Positions 42,967 to 52,613 of a stretch of DNA of 64,000 nt are shown in pieces (position 1 is the stretch's first letter; the number at the start of each line of letters is the position of its first letter). Origin of the DNA: Marivita sp. (GTDB taxonomy: Bacteria; Pseudomonadota; Alphaproteobacteria; Rhodobacterales; Rhodobacteraceae); NCBI RefSeq assembly GCF_022763305.1, contig NZ_JALEGT010000017.1, positions 62,001-126,000 on the forward strand. Reading direction: 5' to 3'. The notes under the pieces are model-generated. The model did no database searches and had not been told where the DNA came from. It saw only the letters and a program-made list of their open reading frames with translations. The translations under genes were made by a program, and so were the position numbers.

Positions 42967-45303
42967 TCACTGTCTCCCGGTCTTACCCGACATGGCAGCC
43001 CTGAGCGCATTTCCCAGCGCCCCCTGCCCGCCACCGCCCGAAGCTGAACCACTTGCTTTTCCCTGCGGCTTTCCCGGGCTGCTCTTGCGTGCTGTGCCAC
43101 CGGACTTGGATCGCCGCTCCGTAGGCTCGGGCTTCACGTTGTCCTTGCGCATGCTCAACCCGATCCGTTTCCGCGCGACGTCCACCTCCACAACACGCAC
43201 CCGAACGACATCGCCGGCCTTGACGACCTCGTGTGGGTCCTTGACGAAACGGTCGGCCAACTGGCTCACGTGAACCAACCCATCCTGGTGAACACCGATA
43301 TCCACAAAAGCGCCGAATGCGGCGACATTGGTGACAGTCCCTTCAAGCGACATGCCGGGACGCAGATCCTTGATATCATCAACACCGTCGGCAAACCGGG
43401 CGGTCACGAAATCCGGACGGGGATCGCGCCCCGGTTTCTCGAGCTCCGAGAGGATATCGCGGACTGTTGGCAGACCGAACCTGTCATCGACAAAGTCACT
43501 TGCCCGAAGAGCGCGCAGCGCCTCCGGCTCTTTCATGATTGATCGGATATCGCGGCCGCAGGCCTGCACGATGCGACGCGCCACGTCATACGCTTCGGGG
43601 TGAACCGACGTCGCATCCAGCGGTTCGGTGCTGTTTCTGAGACGAAGAAACCCGGCACATTGCTCAAAAGCCTTGGGCCCGAGCCCGGACACTTTGAGCA
43701 AGGTCTTCCGCGATGCAAACTCGCCATGCGCGTCGCGATGCGAGACGATGGCCTGAGCCAGGGACGGTCCGAGACCGGCGACACGGGCCAGAAGAGCGGC
43801 AGACGCCATATTCAGATCAACGCCAACGGCATTCACGGCATCTTCGACGACAGCGTCGAGCGCCTGCGCAAGACGCCTTTGGTCCACATCATGCTGGTAC
43901 TGACCGACGCCAATGGATTGGGGGGTGATCTTCACCAGTTCAGCCAACGGGTCCTGCAATCGACGCGCAATCGAGACCGCGCCTCGCAGGGACACGTCAA
44001 GGTCCGGAAACTCCTGTGCGGCGAGTTCCGAGGCCGAGTAGACCGACGCGCCGGCCTCGGACACGATGACACTGGACGGACGCGCAAGCCCTGCCGGCAG
44101 GTGTTTGAGAGTATCGGCAACCAGTCTTTCCGTCTCGCGACTGGCCGTTCCGTTGCCAATGGCAATCAGTTCAACGCCATGACGCCGGATCATGTCCAGG
44201 ATCGACGCCTGCGCACCTGCAACATCCATGCGCGGCTGGAACGGGTGGAGCGTCGCTGTTTCAAGCAGCTTGCCCGTTGGATCGATGACGGCCGCCTTGA
44301 CGCCCGTCCGAATGCCCGGATCAAGCCCCAGCGTCGCGCGCGGACCGGCGGGGGCAGCCAGCAGCAAGTCCCGCAGGTTCCGAGCAAAAACCGCGATGGC
44401 TTCCTCATGTGCGCGTTTGCGAAGATCCGCCATCAGATCGACATACATGGTCAGGCTCAGCTTGATGCGCCAGGTCCAGTCTGCCGCCGCGCGAAGCCAA
44501 ACGTCACCTGCCGACGTGCCATGAATGCCTACTGCCGCCGCGATCATGTTCACCGCGCGCGGCACATCCGTTTCCGGATCGGGCGCGATATCGACCGTGA
44601 CGATTTCTTCCTTTGCCGCACGCAGGATCGCCAACGCCCTGTGCGACGGGATCGTGGCCCATTTTTCCCGATGATCGAAATAATCCGAAAACTTCGCTCC
44701 AGCCGCCTCCTTGCCCGGCTGCACCCGCGCCGTGATCCACGCAGCCTCGTGCATGAAGGCGCGCAACCGACCCAGAAGGTCCGCGTTTTCGCTCAATTCC
44801 TCGGTCAGGATGTCCCGTGCCCCCGCAAGCGCCTCTTTGGCTGTGGGCACCTCCTGCGAAACGAACCCTTCCGCCAGTGCCTCTGGATCGGCAGCGCGAT
44901 CAGCAAGGATGCTCCGCAGCAAGGGCTCCAAGCCGTTCTCACGGGCGATCATGGCCTTGGTACGGCGTTTAGGCTTGTACGGAAGGTAGATATCCTCCAA
45001 CGCGGCTTTGGTCTCGGCGGACGCAATCGCGGCGCTCAAGGCATCCGTGAGTTTGCCTTGTTCCTTGATCGAATGCCGAATGGTCTCTCTGCGCGCTTCC
45101 AACTCGCGCAGATAATCAAGCCGGTCCGCCAGGGTCCGTAACTGCGTGTCATCCAGTCCACCCGTGGCCTCTTTGCGATACCGGGCCACAAACGGAACGG
45201 TTGCGCCGCCGTCCAGCAGAGTGACAGCGGCGGCAACCTGTTCAGGCCGGGCGGAGATATCCGTGGCAATCGTCTGAAAGATGCGGGTTTCGGTCTGAAT
45301 CAC
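42967..45303 (-). CDS. tex: Tex family transcription accessory protein
   Basis: RNA-binding protein of 778 aa, the normal Tex length. Order of domains: N-terminal helical Tex region (ATVPFVARYRKEATGGLDD), YqgF-like nuclease-fold domain (LGLDPGIRTGVKAAVIDP), helix-hairpin-helix motifs (VGVDLNMASAALLARVAGLG; LLKVSGLGPKAFEQCAGFLR), and a C-terminal S1 domain (LEGTVTNVAAFGAFVDIG). A basic, glycine-rich tail follows. GTG start at 45303 without a strong ribosome binding site. Housekeeping; influences transcription and RNA processing. Confidence 0.95.
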   Translation of the reverse strand: MIQTETRIFQTIATDISARPEQVAAAVTLLDGGATVPFVARYRKEATGGLDDTQLRTLADRLDYLRELEARRETIRHSIKEQGKLTDALSAAIASAETKAALEDIYLPYKPKRRTKAMIARENGLEPLLRSILADRAADPEALAEGFVSQEVPTAKEALAGARDILTEELSENADLLGRLRAFMHEAAWITARVQPGKEAAGAKFSDYFDHREKWATIPSHRALAILRAAKEEIVTVDIAPDPETDVPRAVNMIAAAVGIHGTSAGDVWLRAAADWTWRIKLSLTMYVDLMADLRKRAHEEAIAVFARNLRDLLLAAPAGPRATLGLDPGIRTGVKAAVIDPTGKLLETATLHPFQPRMDVAGAQASILDMIRRHGVELIAIGNGTASRETERLVADTLKHLPAGLARPSSVIVSEAGASVYSASELAAQEFPDLDVSLRGAVSIARRLQDPLAELVKITPQSIGVGQYQHDVDQRRLAQALDAVVEDAVNAVGVDLNMASAALLARVAGLGPSLAQAIVSHRDAHGEFASRKTLLKVSGLGPKAFEQCAGFLRLRNSTEPLDATSVHPEAYDVARRIVQACGRDIRSIMKEPEALRALRASDFVDDRFGLPTVRDILSELEKPGRDPRPDFVTARFADGVDDIKDLRPGMSLEGTVTNVAAFGAFVDIGVHQDGLVHVSQLADRFVKDPHEVVKAGDVVRVRVVEVDVARKRIGLSMRKDNVKPEPTERRSKSGGTARKSSPGKPQGKASGSASGGGGQGALGNALRAAMSGKTGRQ

Positions 45304-45705
45304 GGAGGCTGCCCTTTGCTGCTGTGTGGCTTTCCTTGATAGCTTTCGTCACATGCGGATGGAAGATGCAGGACGGCGCAAGCCCCCGGAAAGACACGTG
45401 TCGCAGTCAGACCCTGAAAAGGTGTGAATGACCGCCGCAGGAAGACCGAAGACAGCAGTCCGGCACGCACACCCCGAACGCGCCCACCCGCACCGTCGCA
45501 TGCCCCTCAAGCGACGCGAAGAGCGCAGCTGTCGCCTCGTCCGCCATATTTTACCATTTGATAAAAGCCGCCATACTTTTGCGTATTTGCTTTGTGGCAA
45601 CCGAAGTCCGATGGGTCATCTGCGCAGGTTTCATGCCCGCGCGGAGGGAGCAGGTACACCAGGGCAGGCAAGACGTCTGCCGCAACGACATCGAGGGAGA
45701 TGTGC
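45304..45705. other. 402-bp intergenic region between tex and a small gene
   Basis: No credible gene. An AT-rich patch at 45541-45596 probably holds the promoter of the small gene at 45706, with TTGATA at 45558-45563 as a possible -35. The 12-mer CCGCCATA(T/C)TTT occurs twice here, at 45541 and 45568, spaced 27 bp. The remaining sequence shows nothing recognisable. Confidence 0.4.
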
Positions 45706-45957
45706 ATGTCAAAGACACATACGATCAAGGTGGACGAAAAGCGAAACGGTGATGGCTCCATGACCTATGGTGCGACAGTCACGGAACACCACGCGGACGG
45801 CGACTTCAGTTCCTTCTACAGGTCACGAAACCTGAACGCCGCGCATGCCATGGCCAACGGATTGGCAATGATCCTTGAAAAGAACAGCGCCAAACGCGTG
45901 AAGATCGAAGTTCTGGATGTTCACGGACGGCCCATCTCCGAGGCACGCGCCGCTTGA
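45706..45957 (+). CDS. small protein of unknown function, 83 aa
   Basis: Not recognised. ATG 45706 has GAGGGAGA (45693-45700) at ideal spacing; a second ATG at 45700 overlaps that site and is rejected. The protein is soluble and hydrophilic, starting MSKTHTIKVDEKRNGDGSM. The pattern of short strands, one helix (AAHAMANGLAMILEK) and a final strand (VKIEVLDVHGRP) suggests a small alpha/beta domain. It stands alone, with its own promoter region, between tex and tRNA-Ser. Confidence 0.65.
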   Translation: MSKTHTIKVDEKRNGDGSMTYGATVTEHHADGDFSSFYRSRNLNAAHAMANGLAMILEKNSAKRVKIEVLDVHGRPISEARAA

Positions 45958-46363
45958 GCCATCAAGCCGGTGCCCCCCGGCCCTGAACACTGCAGCATGG
46001 CCGCCATCCGCGGCCGTCGTCAGGGGCAGTCGACGCCCATCGACTTGATCGTTAAAAATGCGTCTACATCACAGCGCTGACGTCCGTTTGCCGTGCGGAC
46101 AGACTTGCCTCCTCGACATGCCCCAGTCCACGAAGATCGTCGAGGATCTTCAGACCCAAGGCGCCCAATAGCGTTTCTTACAACCCGACCGTGAACGCAT
46201 CGCTCAATCGCCTTCCCGCTGAAGGAAGTGCCGCAGCCGATAATTTCGGACCCGTCGCACAGCCTCATCCAGCCGCTCTCGCGCATCTCGCCCACCCGAC
46301 ACCGCCGCCTGCGGAAAGCCGCTGAAGCAGCTTATGGTCGAGCCATCGCAATATTGGGGAAAA
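45958..46363. other. 406-bp intergenic region without a recognised gene
   Basis: Two modest hairpins are visible: GTCCG/CGGAC (46082-46086 with 46096-46100) and GAAGATC/GATCTTC (46132-46138 with 46145-46151, 6-nt loop). No reading frame resembles a known family. The right end is the 3' flank of the leftward tRNA-Ser gene. Confidence 0.35.
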
Positions 46364-46453
46364 TGGCGGAGACGAAGGGATTCGAACCCTCGAGACGGTT
46401 TCCCGCCTACTCCCTTAGCAGGGGAGCGCCTTCGACCACTCGGCCACGTCTCC
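46364..46453 (-). tRNA. tRNA-Ser (anticodon GCT)
   Basis: Class II tRNA of 90 nt including an encoded CCA end. Acceptor stem GGAGACG/CGTCTCC, discriminator G, anticodon stem CTCCC/GGGAG with loop CTGCTAA (anticodon GCT, reading AGC/AGT), a long variable arm as expected for tRNA-Ser, and T-loop TTCGAAT. It is 73 bp downstream of the ychF stop on the same strand. No integrase or attachment-site repeat is seen beside it. Confidence 0.95.
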
Positions 46454-46526
46454 GCCGACCCGTTTAGTGAGGTGTGCGGTCGGGGACAAGGGTGGAAACC
46501 ACACGGAGGCCAAGTTTTTTCGTGGA

Positions 46527-47624
46527 TCAGGTGTTGAAGAGGAAGTGCAGCACGTCGCCATCCTTGACGACATAGCCCTTGCCTTCGGCCCGCATCTTGC
46601 CTGCTTCCTTCGCGGCGGTTTCGCCGCCCAAGGACACGTAGTCGTCATAGGCGATGGTTTCGGCGCGGATGAAGCCCTTCTCGAAGTCACCATGGATCAC
46701 ACCTGCCGCCTGAGGGGCGAGCGTGCCCTTGGAGATGGTCCAGGCGCGGGCCTCTTTTGGGCCGACGGTGAAATAGGTCTCAAGCTGCAAGAGCTGGTAG
46801 CCCGCGCGGATCACGCGGTCGAGGCCAGCTTCCTCAAGGCCCATTTCGGACAGGAATTCCTGCGCCTCTTCGGCGTCAAGCTGGCTGATCTCTTCTTCGA
46901 TCTGGGCCGAGATCACGACATGGCTGTTGCCCTGTGCCGCGGCCATCTCGCCCACGGCGTTGGACATGGCGTTGCCGTCTGCCGCATCCGCCTCGGACAC
47001 GTTGCAGACGTAAAGCACGGGCTTGGTGGTCAGCAGTTGCAGCATGTCCCAGGCTTTGCGGTCCTCGTCGTCGACCGCCACCGTCCGGGCAGGCTTGCCC
47101 TCTTCCAGTGCGGCCAAGGCGGCGCGCATCAGGCGTTCCTGCTGCACCGCGTCCTTGTCACCGCCGCGCACCTTGCGGACGATGTTCTGCAACCGCTTTT
47201 CGAGGCTCTCGATATCGGCGAGCATCAGCTCGGTCTCGATGGTTTCGGCATCGGCGACAGGATCGACCCGGCCGTCCACATGCACCACATCGCCGTCTTC
47301 GAAACAGCGCAGCACGTGGGCGATGGCGTCCACCTCGCGGATATTGGCGAGGAACTGGTTGCCCAGACCTTCGCCCTTGGACGCGCCTTTCACGAGGCCC
47401 GCGATGTCGACGAAGGTGATGCGCGTCGGGATGATCTGCTTGGACTTGGCGATCCCCGCCAGAGTGTCGAGCCGCGCATCGGGCACGGCGACGTCACCCA
47501 CATTGGGCTCGATCGTGCAGAACGGAAAGTTCGCTGCCTGCGCCGCTGCAGTCTTGGTGAGCGCGTTGAAAAGGGTCGACTTGCCCACGTTCGGCAAACC
47601 CACGATTCCCACCTTGAAGCCCAT
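46527..47624 (-). CDS. ychF: redox-regulated ATPase YchF
   Basis: Obg-family P-loop protein of 365 aa, normal length. G1 GLPNVGKSTLFNAL, G3 DIAGLV, a central coiled coil and a C-terminal TGS domain (LQTYFTVG-like LETYFTVGPKEARAW; HGDFEKGFIRAE). The NxxE motif replaces NKxD (YVCNVSEAD), explaining the ATP preference of the family. ATG 47624 follows AGGAGAG. Ribosome-associated housekeeping protein. Confidence 0.97.
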   Translation of the reverse strand: MGFKVGIVGLPNVGKSTLFNALTKTAAAQAANFPFCTIEPNVGDVAVPDARLDTLAGIAKSKQIIPTRITFVDIAGLVKGASKGEGLGNQFLANIREVDAIAHVLRCFEDGDVVHVDGRVDPVADAETIETELMLADIESLEKRLQNIVRKVRGGDKDAVQQERLMRAALAALEEGKPARTVAVDDEDRKAWDMLQLLTTKPVLYVCNVSEADAADGNAMSNAVGEMAAAQGNSHVVISAQIEEEISQLDAEEAQEFLSEMGLEEAGLDRVIRAGYQLLQLETYFTVGPKEARAWTISKGTLAPQAAGVIHGDFEKGFIRAETIAYDDYVSLGGETAAKEAGKMRAEGKGYVVKDGDVLHFLFNT

Positions 47625-47660
47625 CTCGGTCTCTCCTGATCCTGCGAAGTTGCGCCGCTT

Positions 47661-49043
47661 CTATGCGTTGACCGTCGGCGCTGCAAGACGGCTGAGATTG
47701 GGCATCATCTGGAACCAGAAGCGGTTGTTCAAGAGCACCGCCGCAACGGCCAGCCCCACGACCAGCCCGATCCAGATGCCAGTCGCGCCCCAGTCCACGA
47801 CAAAGCCCAGAACCAAGGCTGCCGGCAGGCCGACCCCGAAATAGGACACGGCCGCGAGGAGCATCGGCAAGCCTGCATCCTGCACCCCGCGCAAGAGGCC
47901 CAACGCCACCACCTGTGCGCCGTCCACCAGTTGGAAGATCGCGGCAAGGATCAGCAGAGTGATGCCCATGGCGATGATCTCGGCCCGGGCCGGATCGTCG
48001 GGGTCGAGGAAGGCGGCGATCAGCGGTTCGGGAAGGGCGACAAACAGAACGATTGTCAGCGCCGCGATAAAGGCCGAGAGCGCAAGGGCAACGATCCCGC
48101 CCCGTGCCATATGCGGCCAATCCTTGCGCCCGAAGGCATTGCCCGCGCGCACGGTGGCGGCGTTGGACAGGCCCAGATGCAGCATGAAGGTCATCGACGC
48201 CAGTTGCAGCGCGATCCCGTGCGCGGCCAACGGGATCGTCCCTAGCCAGCCCATCATGATCGCCGAGGCGGCGAACAGTCCGGTCTCGGACAATGACGTC
48301 AGGCCGATGGGCACACCCAGCTTGAATACCTGAACAAACATCTCGTTGTCGGGCTTCCAAATCCGCTGGAACAGGCTGTGTTCCGGCACGAAGACGCGGA
48401 TATAGACCACGATCACCAGCATTGAGAACACATGCGTGCTGAGCGAGGCGATGGCCGCGCCCTGCAAGCCCAATTCGGGAAAGCCGAAATTGCCGAAGAT
48501 CAGCGCATAGTTCGCCAGCGCGTTATAGGGCACGGCCACGGCTGTGACCCAGAACACGACCTTGGTTTTCTCCAATGCGGCCAGGTAGCTTTTCAGCACC
48601 ATCGTCACCAGCGCAGGCAGCAGACCGAAGGCCAGCACCCGCAGATAGACCTGCGCTTCGGCAGCGATCGTGGGCAACTGACCTGTCAGTCGAAGCAACG
48701 TCTCCGACCACCACAAGAGCGGGAACATCACCACACAGAACAGCGCGGACAGCCAAAGCCCCATGCGGGTGGCGCGGCGGACTTTCTGATCGTCGCCCTC
48801 GGCTGCGTAGGAGGCCACCATGGGCATCACCGCCCAGGCAAAGCCGCAGCCGAAGAGGAAGATCGTAAAGAACAGCGTGTTGGCCAGCGTGACCGTGGCC
48901 AAAGCCTCGGCGCCGTACCAGCCGACCATGATCGTGTCGGTCAGGCCGATGGCCATCTGTGCCATATGCCCGCCAACCAGAGGCAGCCCCAATACGAGGA
49001 TGGCCCTGACATGGGCCGGATATGACATCTCTGCTGTGTGCAT
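47661..49043 (-). CDS. MATE family efflux transporter
   Basis: Membrane protein of 460 aa with 12 hydrophobic segments in two homologous halves (GLTDTIMVGWYGAEALATV in the first, ETGLFAASAIMMGWLG in the second). NorM-like drug/cation antiporter. ATG 49043 is used, with ATG 49028 (MSYPAHV) as an alternative. It ends 36 bp before the ychF start on the same strand. Confidence 0.92.
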   Translation of the reverse strand: MHTAEMSYPAHVRAILVLGLPLVGGHMAQMAIGLTDTIMVGWYGAEALATVTLANTLFFTIFLFGCGFAWAVMPMVASYAAEGDDQKVRRATRMGLWLSALFCVVMFPLLWWSETLLRLTGQLPTIAAEAQVYLRVLAFGLLPALVTMVLKSYLAALEKTKVVFWVTAVAVPYNALANYALIFGNFGFPELGLQGAAIASLSTHVFSMLVIVVYIRVFVPEHSLFQRIWKPDNEMFVQVFKLGVPIGLTSLSETGLFAASAIMMGWLGTIPLAAHGIALQLASMTFMLHLGLSNAATVRAGNAFGRKDWPHMARGGIVALALSAFIAALTIVLFVALPEPLIAAFLDPDDPARAEIIAMGITLLILAAIFQLVDGAQVVALGLLRGVQDAGLPMLLAAVSYFGVGLPAALVLGFVVDWGATGIWIGLVVGLAVAAVLLNNRFWFQMMPNLSRLAAPTVNA

Positions 49044-49091
49044 GCCAGTCGGTTAGACCCGCGCTCTGCACGGGGCAAGTGTTTTGTCGGG

Positions 49092-50021
49092 TCAGATGGC
49101 GCGGATCAGGAACTGTGCGGCCAAAATGGCAATGATCAGCCCGGCCCCGGTTTCGATCACACCGGCGATGCGCGCACCGTTTGCACCCCCGGCAAAGCGT
49201 GCCAAGGCTCCTTCGCGGAAGGTCACCGCCCCGGCGGCGGCGGCCAGAGTGACACTGGCGGTGCCCAGACCCATGGCAAAGGTGCCAAGGATGCCGGCAA
49301 GCTCAATCCCCATGCTCACCGACAGGATCAGCAGGAACAGCGCGCCTGTGCAGGGGCGGATCGCGATGGCCCCGATCAGCACCAGCGCATCGCGCAGGGA
49401 ATGGACATTCTGCGCCTGTTCGGGCGTCGGCGCATGGGCGTGACCGCAGGTGCTACAGACGCCGTCGTCATGGTGGTGATGGTCGTGATGGTGATGGTGA
49501 TCGCGGTGATGCGGCTTGGCCGGGTGCCACTGCGACCGCAGACGCAGCGCCCCGCGAAGGGCCAGCCACGCCCCCACCCCGCAGATCGCGGCATAGCTGA
49601 ACGGGGCGAACCAATCCTCGGCCGCGCCCACCATGTCCTGACGGCCCAGCCCCAGAATCCAAACCCCGGCATAGACCACGATGATGGCCGTGGCCGCCTG
49701 CGCAAGGCTCGACAGCACGGCCAGCAGCGACAACCGGGTCAGTGCAACACGCTCGGCCACGCCGTAGCCTGCAATCAGGATCTTGCCGTGACCGGGACCG
49801 ACCGCATGAAAGAAACCATAGCCGAAACACACCGCCATCAGGGTCATCAAGGCACCCGGCTGATTAGCGCGCAATGCACGCAGGCCCTGCGCCATGCCGC
49901 TTTGCGCCGCGCGCTGACCCTCGGCGGCCCAGCGTTCCAGCAACTGCGCCCCGTCAAACCCCCAGAGCCAGACGGCAAGCGCGACAACAGCCGCAGCGGC
50001 TAGTTGGAGGGCGGAGCGCAT
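49092..50021 (-). CDS. NicO family nickel/cobalt transporter with His-rich loop
   Basis: Membrane protein of 309 aa with about six or seven helices. The NicO/RcnA signature FFHAVGPGHGKILIAGYG and the second motif IRPCTGALFLL are present. Between helices lies a histidine/aspartate-rich loop (runs of HHRDHHHHHDHHHHDD near residue 175, then CSTCGHAHA) likely to bind metal. Its start overlaps the DUF1007 gene by 22 bp. Transport direction (uptake or export) cannot be decided from sequence. Confidence 0.9.
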   Translation of the reverse strand: MRSALQLAAAAVVALAVWLWGFDGAQLLERWAAEGQRAAQSGMAQGLRALRANQPGALMTLMAVCFGYGFFHAVGPGHGKILIAGYGVAERVALTRLSLLAVLSSLAQAATAIIVVYAGVWILGLGRQDMVGAAEDWFAPFSYAAICGVGAWLALRGALRLRSQWHPAKPHHRDHHHHHDHHHHDDGVCSTCGHAHAPTPEQAQNVHSLRDALVLIGAIAIRPCTGALFLLILSVSMGIELAGILGTFAMGLGTASVTLAAAAGAVTFREGALARFAGGANGARIAGVIETGAGLIIAILAAQFLIRAI

Positions 50022-50647
50022 GAGATCGTCACCGTATCGGCAAAATGAATGCCCACACGCATCTCGTTGAAAATGTCCTCCATCGACCCGCCGTTCAGCT
50101 CTTGCTCGACAGCGGCCTGCGCGGCTGCCTGATCAGGGTCGGTGACGGTCGCGGTGCAGTTGGGATCAGTCAGGGTCACGCCCTGCGACACGTCATAAGA
50201 GACATAGTAGGTCGGATCATACTGCAGGACCTCGATGGCCTCGACCGGCACGGGCGGGATCTCGCGGAAATGGGTGGCGGTGATGAACCCGCCCTCCACC
50301 GCGATCCCGATGGGGCGCGGGCGCGGCATCTCGATCTTTTCTCCGGCGGAGTAGACGTACAAATCGCCTTCAAACCCTTCGGGCCATTCAATCAGGTCAA
50401 ACCCGAACAATGTGTCGAGTTCGGCGTCGGTCAGCTCGCCGTCGCCATCGGAATCAAGCCCCATGTCCTCGAGGATGAGCAGCGTAAAGAAATCGTCATA
50501 GGTCCACGTGACAGTCACACCCGTCACTTCGAGCCGGTCGTTCACCTCGAACCGGAGGGCGGTTTCGACAAAGATATGTGGATGCGCACCCAGAGGCGCG
50601 GCGACCAGACCAAGAGCAAGGGCGCAAAAAGCGTGTTTCATGCTCAT
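50000..50647 (-). CDS. DUF1007 family periplasmic protein with EF-hand-like loop
   Basis: Secreted protein of 215 aa: signal peptide MSMKHAFCALALGLVAAPLG followed at once by HPHIFVET, typical of DUF1007. Around residue 65 there is a canonical calcium-type EF-hand loop, DSDGDGELTDAE, with Asp at 1, 3 and 5, Gly at 6 and Glu at 12. DUF1007 genes usually accompany NicO-type transporters, as here with a 22-bp overlap. A role as periplasmic metal-binding partner is inferred. Confidence 0.88.
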   Translation of the reverse strand: MSMKHAFCALALGLVAAPLGAHPHIFVETALRFEVNDRLEVTGVTVTWTYDDFFTLLILEDMGLDSDGDGELTDAELDTLFGFDLIEWPEGFEGDLYVYSAGEKIEMPRPRPIGIAVEGGFITATHFREIPPVPVEAIEVLQYDPTYYVSYDVSQGVTLTDPNCTATVTDPDQAAAQAAVEQELNGGSMEDIFNEMRVGIHFADTVTISCAPPSN

Positions 50648-50716
50648 CGGAGGTAAGACCCCCGACGCGTCAAGGCAAGATCATCCGCCGCGCATGGGCG
50701 CAGAATTGCGCATGTG

Positions 50717-51667
50717 TCAGCTGCGCACCTTTCGGCTGTCGGGATGCAGCGACGTGCCGAGGATGTGATCGGAGCGGTGGATCACATGCCCGGCCCCGCC
50801 CACGATCAGCGGATCGGGTGCGGTGGCGATGCTGTGATCCTTGCCCGGATAGTCCACCGTCGACAGGAAGTGCTTCATGCAGTTCAGGCGCGCGCGTTTC
50901 TTGTCGTCGGATTTGACGATGGTCCAGGGCGCATCGGCGGTGTCGGTGTAGAAGAACATCGCCTCTTTCGCCTCGGTGTAGTCATCCCATTTATCAAGGC
51001 TCGCCTTGTCGATGGGCGACAGCTTCCACTGTTTAAGTGGGTCGGTCTCGCGGCTGGCAAAGCGGCGTTTCTGTTCGGCCTGCGTGACCGAGAACCAGTA
51101 CTTGTAAAGCCGGATGCCCGAGCGTGTGAGCATCCGCTCAAGATCGGGAGTCTGGCGCATGAATTCGAGATATTCGCTGGGTTCGCAGAAGCCCATCACC
51201 CGCTCGACCCCGGCGCGGTTGTACCAGGACCGGTCATAAAGCACGATTTCCCCGGCTGTCGGCAGATGTTCGATGTAGCGCTGGTAATACCACTGACCGC
51301 GCTCCACATCGGTGGGCTTGTTCAGCGCGACGACCCGTGCGGCCCGGGGGTTGAGATGTTCGGTAAACCGCTTGATCGTGCCCCCCTTGCCCGCAGCATC
51401 GCGGCCTTCGAAGATCATGACGAATTTCTGCCCGGTGTCCTGCGCCCAAAGCTGCACTTTCAGCAACTCTGCCTGCAGCGCCGCTTTCTCCGCCTCGTAG
51501 GCCTTGCGCGACAGGCGGCTGCGATAGGGGTATTTGCCGGACTCGAACGCGCGTCGCACGTCATCGGCCGTGACCGCCTTCGCGGGGGGCACCGGCACAT
51601 CCGGCAGCGCGCCATTGGGCTTGGCGGCGGTTTTGGCTTCGGGGGCGGCGACAGGGGCTGAGGTCAT
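50717..51667 (-). CDS. ppk2: polyphosphate kinase 2
   Basis: PPK2 enzyme of 316 aa, transferring phosphate between polyphosphate and nucleotides. Walker A (FEGRDAAGKGGTIKRF), lid and Walker B (VLYDRSWYNRAGVERVMGF) are intact, and the C-terminal ends in the PA0141-like region. The first 45 residues are a low-complexity Ala/Pro/Lys tail. ATG 51667 follows GGAG; open frame extends upstream without support. Divergent from trpA. Confidence 0.93.
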   Translation of the reverse strand: MTSAPVAAPEAKTAAKPNGALPDVPVPPAKAVTADDVRRAFESGKYPYRSRLSRKAYEAEKAALQAELLKVQLWAQDTGQKFVMIFEGRDAAGKGGTIKRFTEHLNPRAARVVALNKPTDVERGQWYYQRYIEHLPTAGEIVLYDRSWYNRAGVERVMGFCEPSEYLEFMRQTPDLERMLTRSGIRLYKYWFSVTQAEQKRRFASRETDPLKQWKLSPIDKASLDKWDDYTEAKEAMFFYTDTADAPWTIVKSDDKKRARLNCMKHFLSTVDYPGKDHSIATAPDPLIVGGAGHVIHRSDHILGTSLHPDSRKVRS

Positions 51668-51818
51668 GCGGGACTCCGATGTTGGCTGTGTCTTTGGTGC
51701 CGAGTGTAACAGGTGTGTAAAAAGGTCTCTTTGACACGCATCAAAATCCCCGTCGCCTGCCCCATTGATTTTCCCGCGCAACTCCGGCAATCGGGTCCGA
51801 CCAGTTCAGGAGACCGCC

Positions 51819-52610
51819 ATGACCCGTATCGACGCCAAATTCGCAGAGCTGCGCAAAGCCGGCAAAAAGGCCTTTGTGTCCTACGTGATGGCGGGCGATC
51901 CCGACTTCGACACCTCTCTCGAGCTGGTCAAGGGCCTGCCGGGCGCGGGTGTGGACATCATCGAACTGGGCCTTCCCTTCACCGATCCGATGGCCGATGG
52001 CAGCACCATCCAATTGGCCGGTCAGCGCGCGCTTGAAGGCGGCATGACGCTCGACCGCACGCTGGAACTTGCGCGCACCTTCCGCGAAGGCGACAACACA
52101 ACGCCCATCGTGATGATGGGCTATTACAACCCGATCTATTCGCGCGGTGTGGACCTGTTCCTGACCCAGGCCAAAGAGGCGGGCATCGACGGGCTGATCA
52201 TCGTCGACCTGCCGCCCGAGGAGGACGACGAACTGTGCATCCCGGCGCAGGCGGCGGGGTTGAACTTCATCCGTCTGGCCACGCCGACCACCGATGACAA
52301 GCGCCTGCCGAAGGTTTTGCAGAACACTTCCGGTTTCGTCTATTACGTGTCGATCACGGGCATCACTGGTGCCGCCGAGGCGCAGGCCGCAGATGTCGGC
52401 CCCGAAGTGGCACGGATCAAGGCCAAGACCGACCTGCCCGTCATCGTCGGCTTCGGCATTAAGACACCAGACGCCTCGCAGGCGATTGCCAGCGTTGCCG
52501 ATGGCTGTGTTGTGGGATCGGCCATTGTCGCGGAACTGGCCAGCGGCAAACCGGTGCATGAGGTGCTTTCCTTCGTCAAATCGCTCGCCGATGGCGCGCA
52601 TCGCGCCTGA
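51819..52610 (+). CDS. trpA: tryptophan synthase alpha chain
   Basis: Alpha subunit of 263 aa converting indole-3-glycerol phosphate to indole. Both catalytic acids are present, Glu49 (DIIELGLPF) and Asp60 ([10 protein letters not shown]), as is the phosphate-binding glycine region ([22 protein letters not shown]). ATG 51819 follows CAGGAGA. trpB is not adjacent; instead a hydratase gene follows after 3 bp. This split arrangement is an observation here. No leader peptide or attenuator is seen. Confidence 0.97.
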   Translation: MTRIDAKFAELRKAGKKAFVSYVMAGDPDFDTSLELVKGLPGAGVDIIELGLPFTDPMADGSTIQLAGQRALEGGMTLDRTLELARTFREGDNTTPIVMMGYYNPIYSRGVDLFLTQAKEAGIDGLIIVDLPPEEDDELCIPAQAAGLNFIRLATPTTDDKRLPKVLQNTSGFVYYVSITGITGAAEAQAADVGPEVARIKAKTDLPVIVGFGIKTPDASQAIASVADGCVVGSAIVAELASGKPVHEVLSFVKSLADGAHRA

Positions 52611-52613
52611 GCA

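Noticed and set aside
43600-45141. 513-aa open frame antisense to tex
   Set aside because: It mirrors a clearly conserved gene; long antisense frames are expected in high-GC DNA and the translation is Arg/His-rich without family features.
46364-46453. tRNA-Ser as an integration site for a mobile element
   Set aside because: No integrase, direct repeat of the tRNA 3' end or change in gene type is seen on either side.
46467-47639. 390-aa open frame antisense to ychF
   Set aside because: Shadow of a universal housekeeping GTPase-family gene.
49480-49515. Short tandem repeat of the gtgatg type in DNA
   Set aside because: It is the coding sequence for the histidine/aspartate-rich loop of the NicO transporter, so it is explained by the protein.
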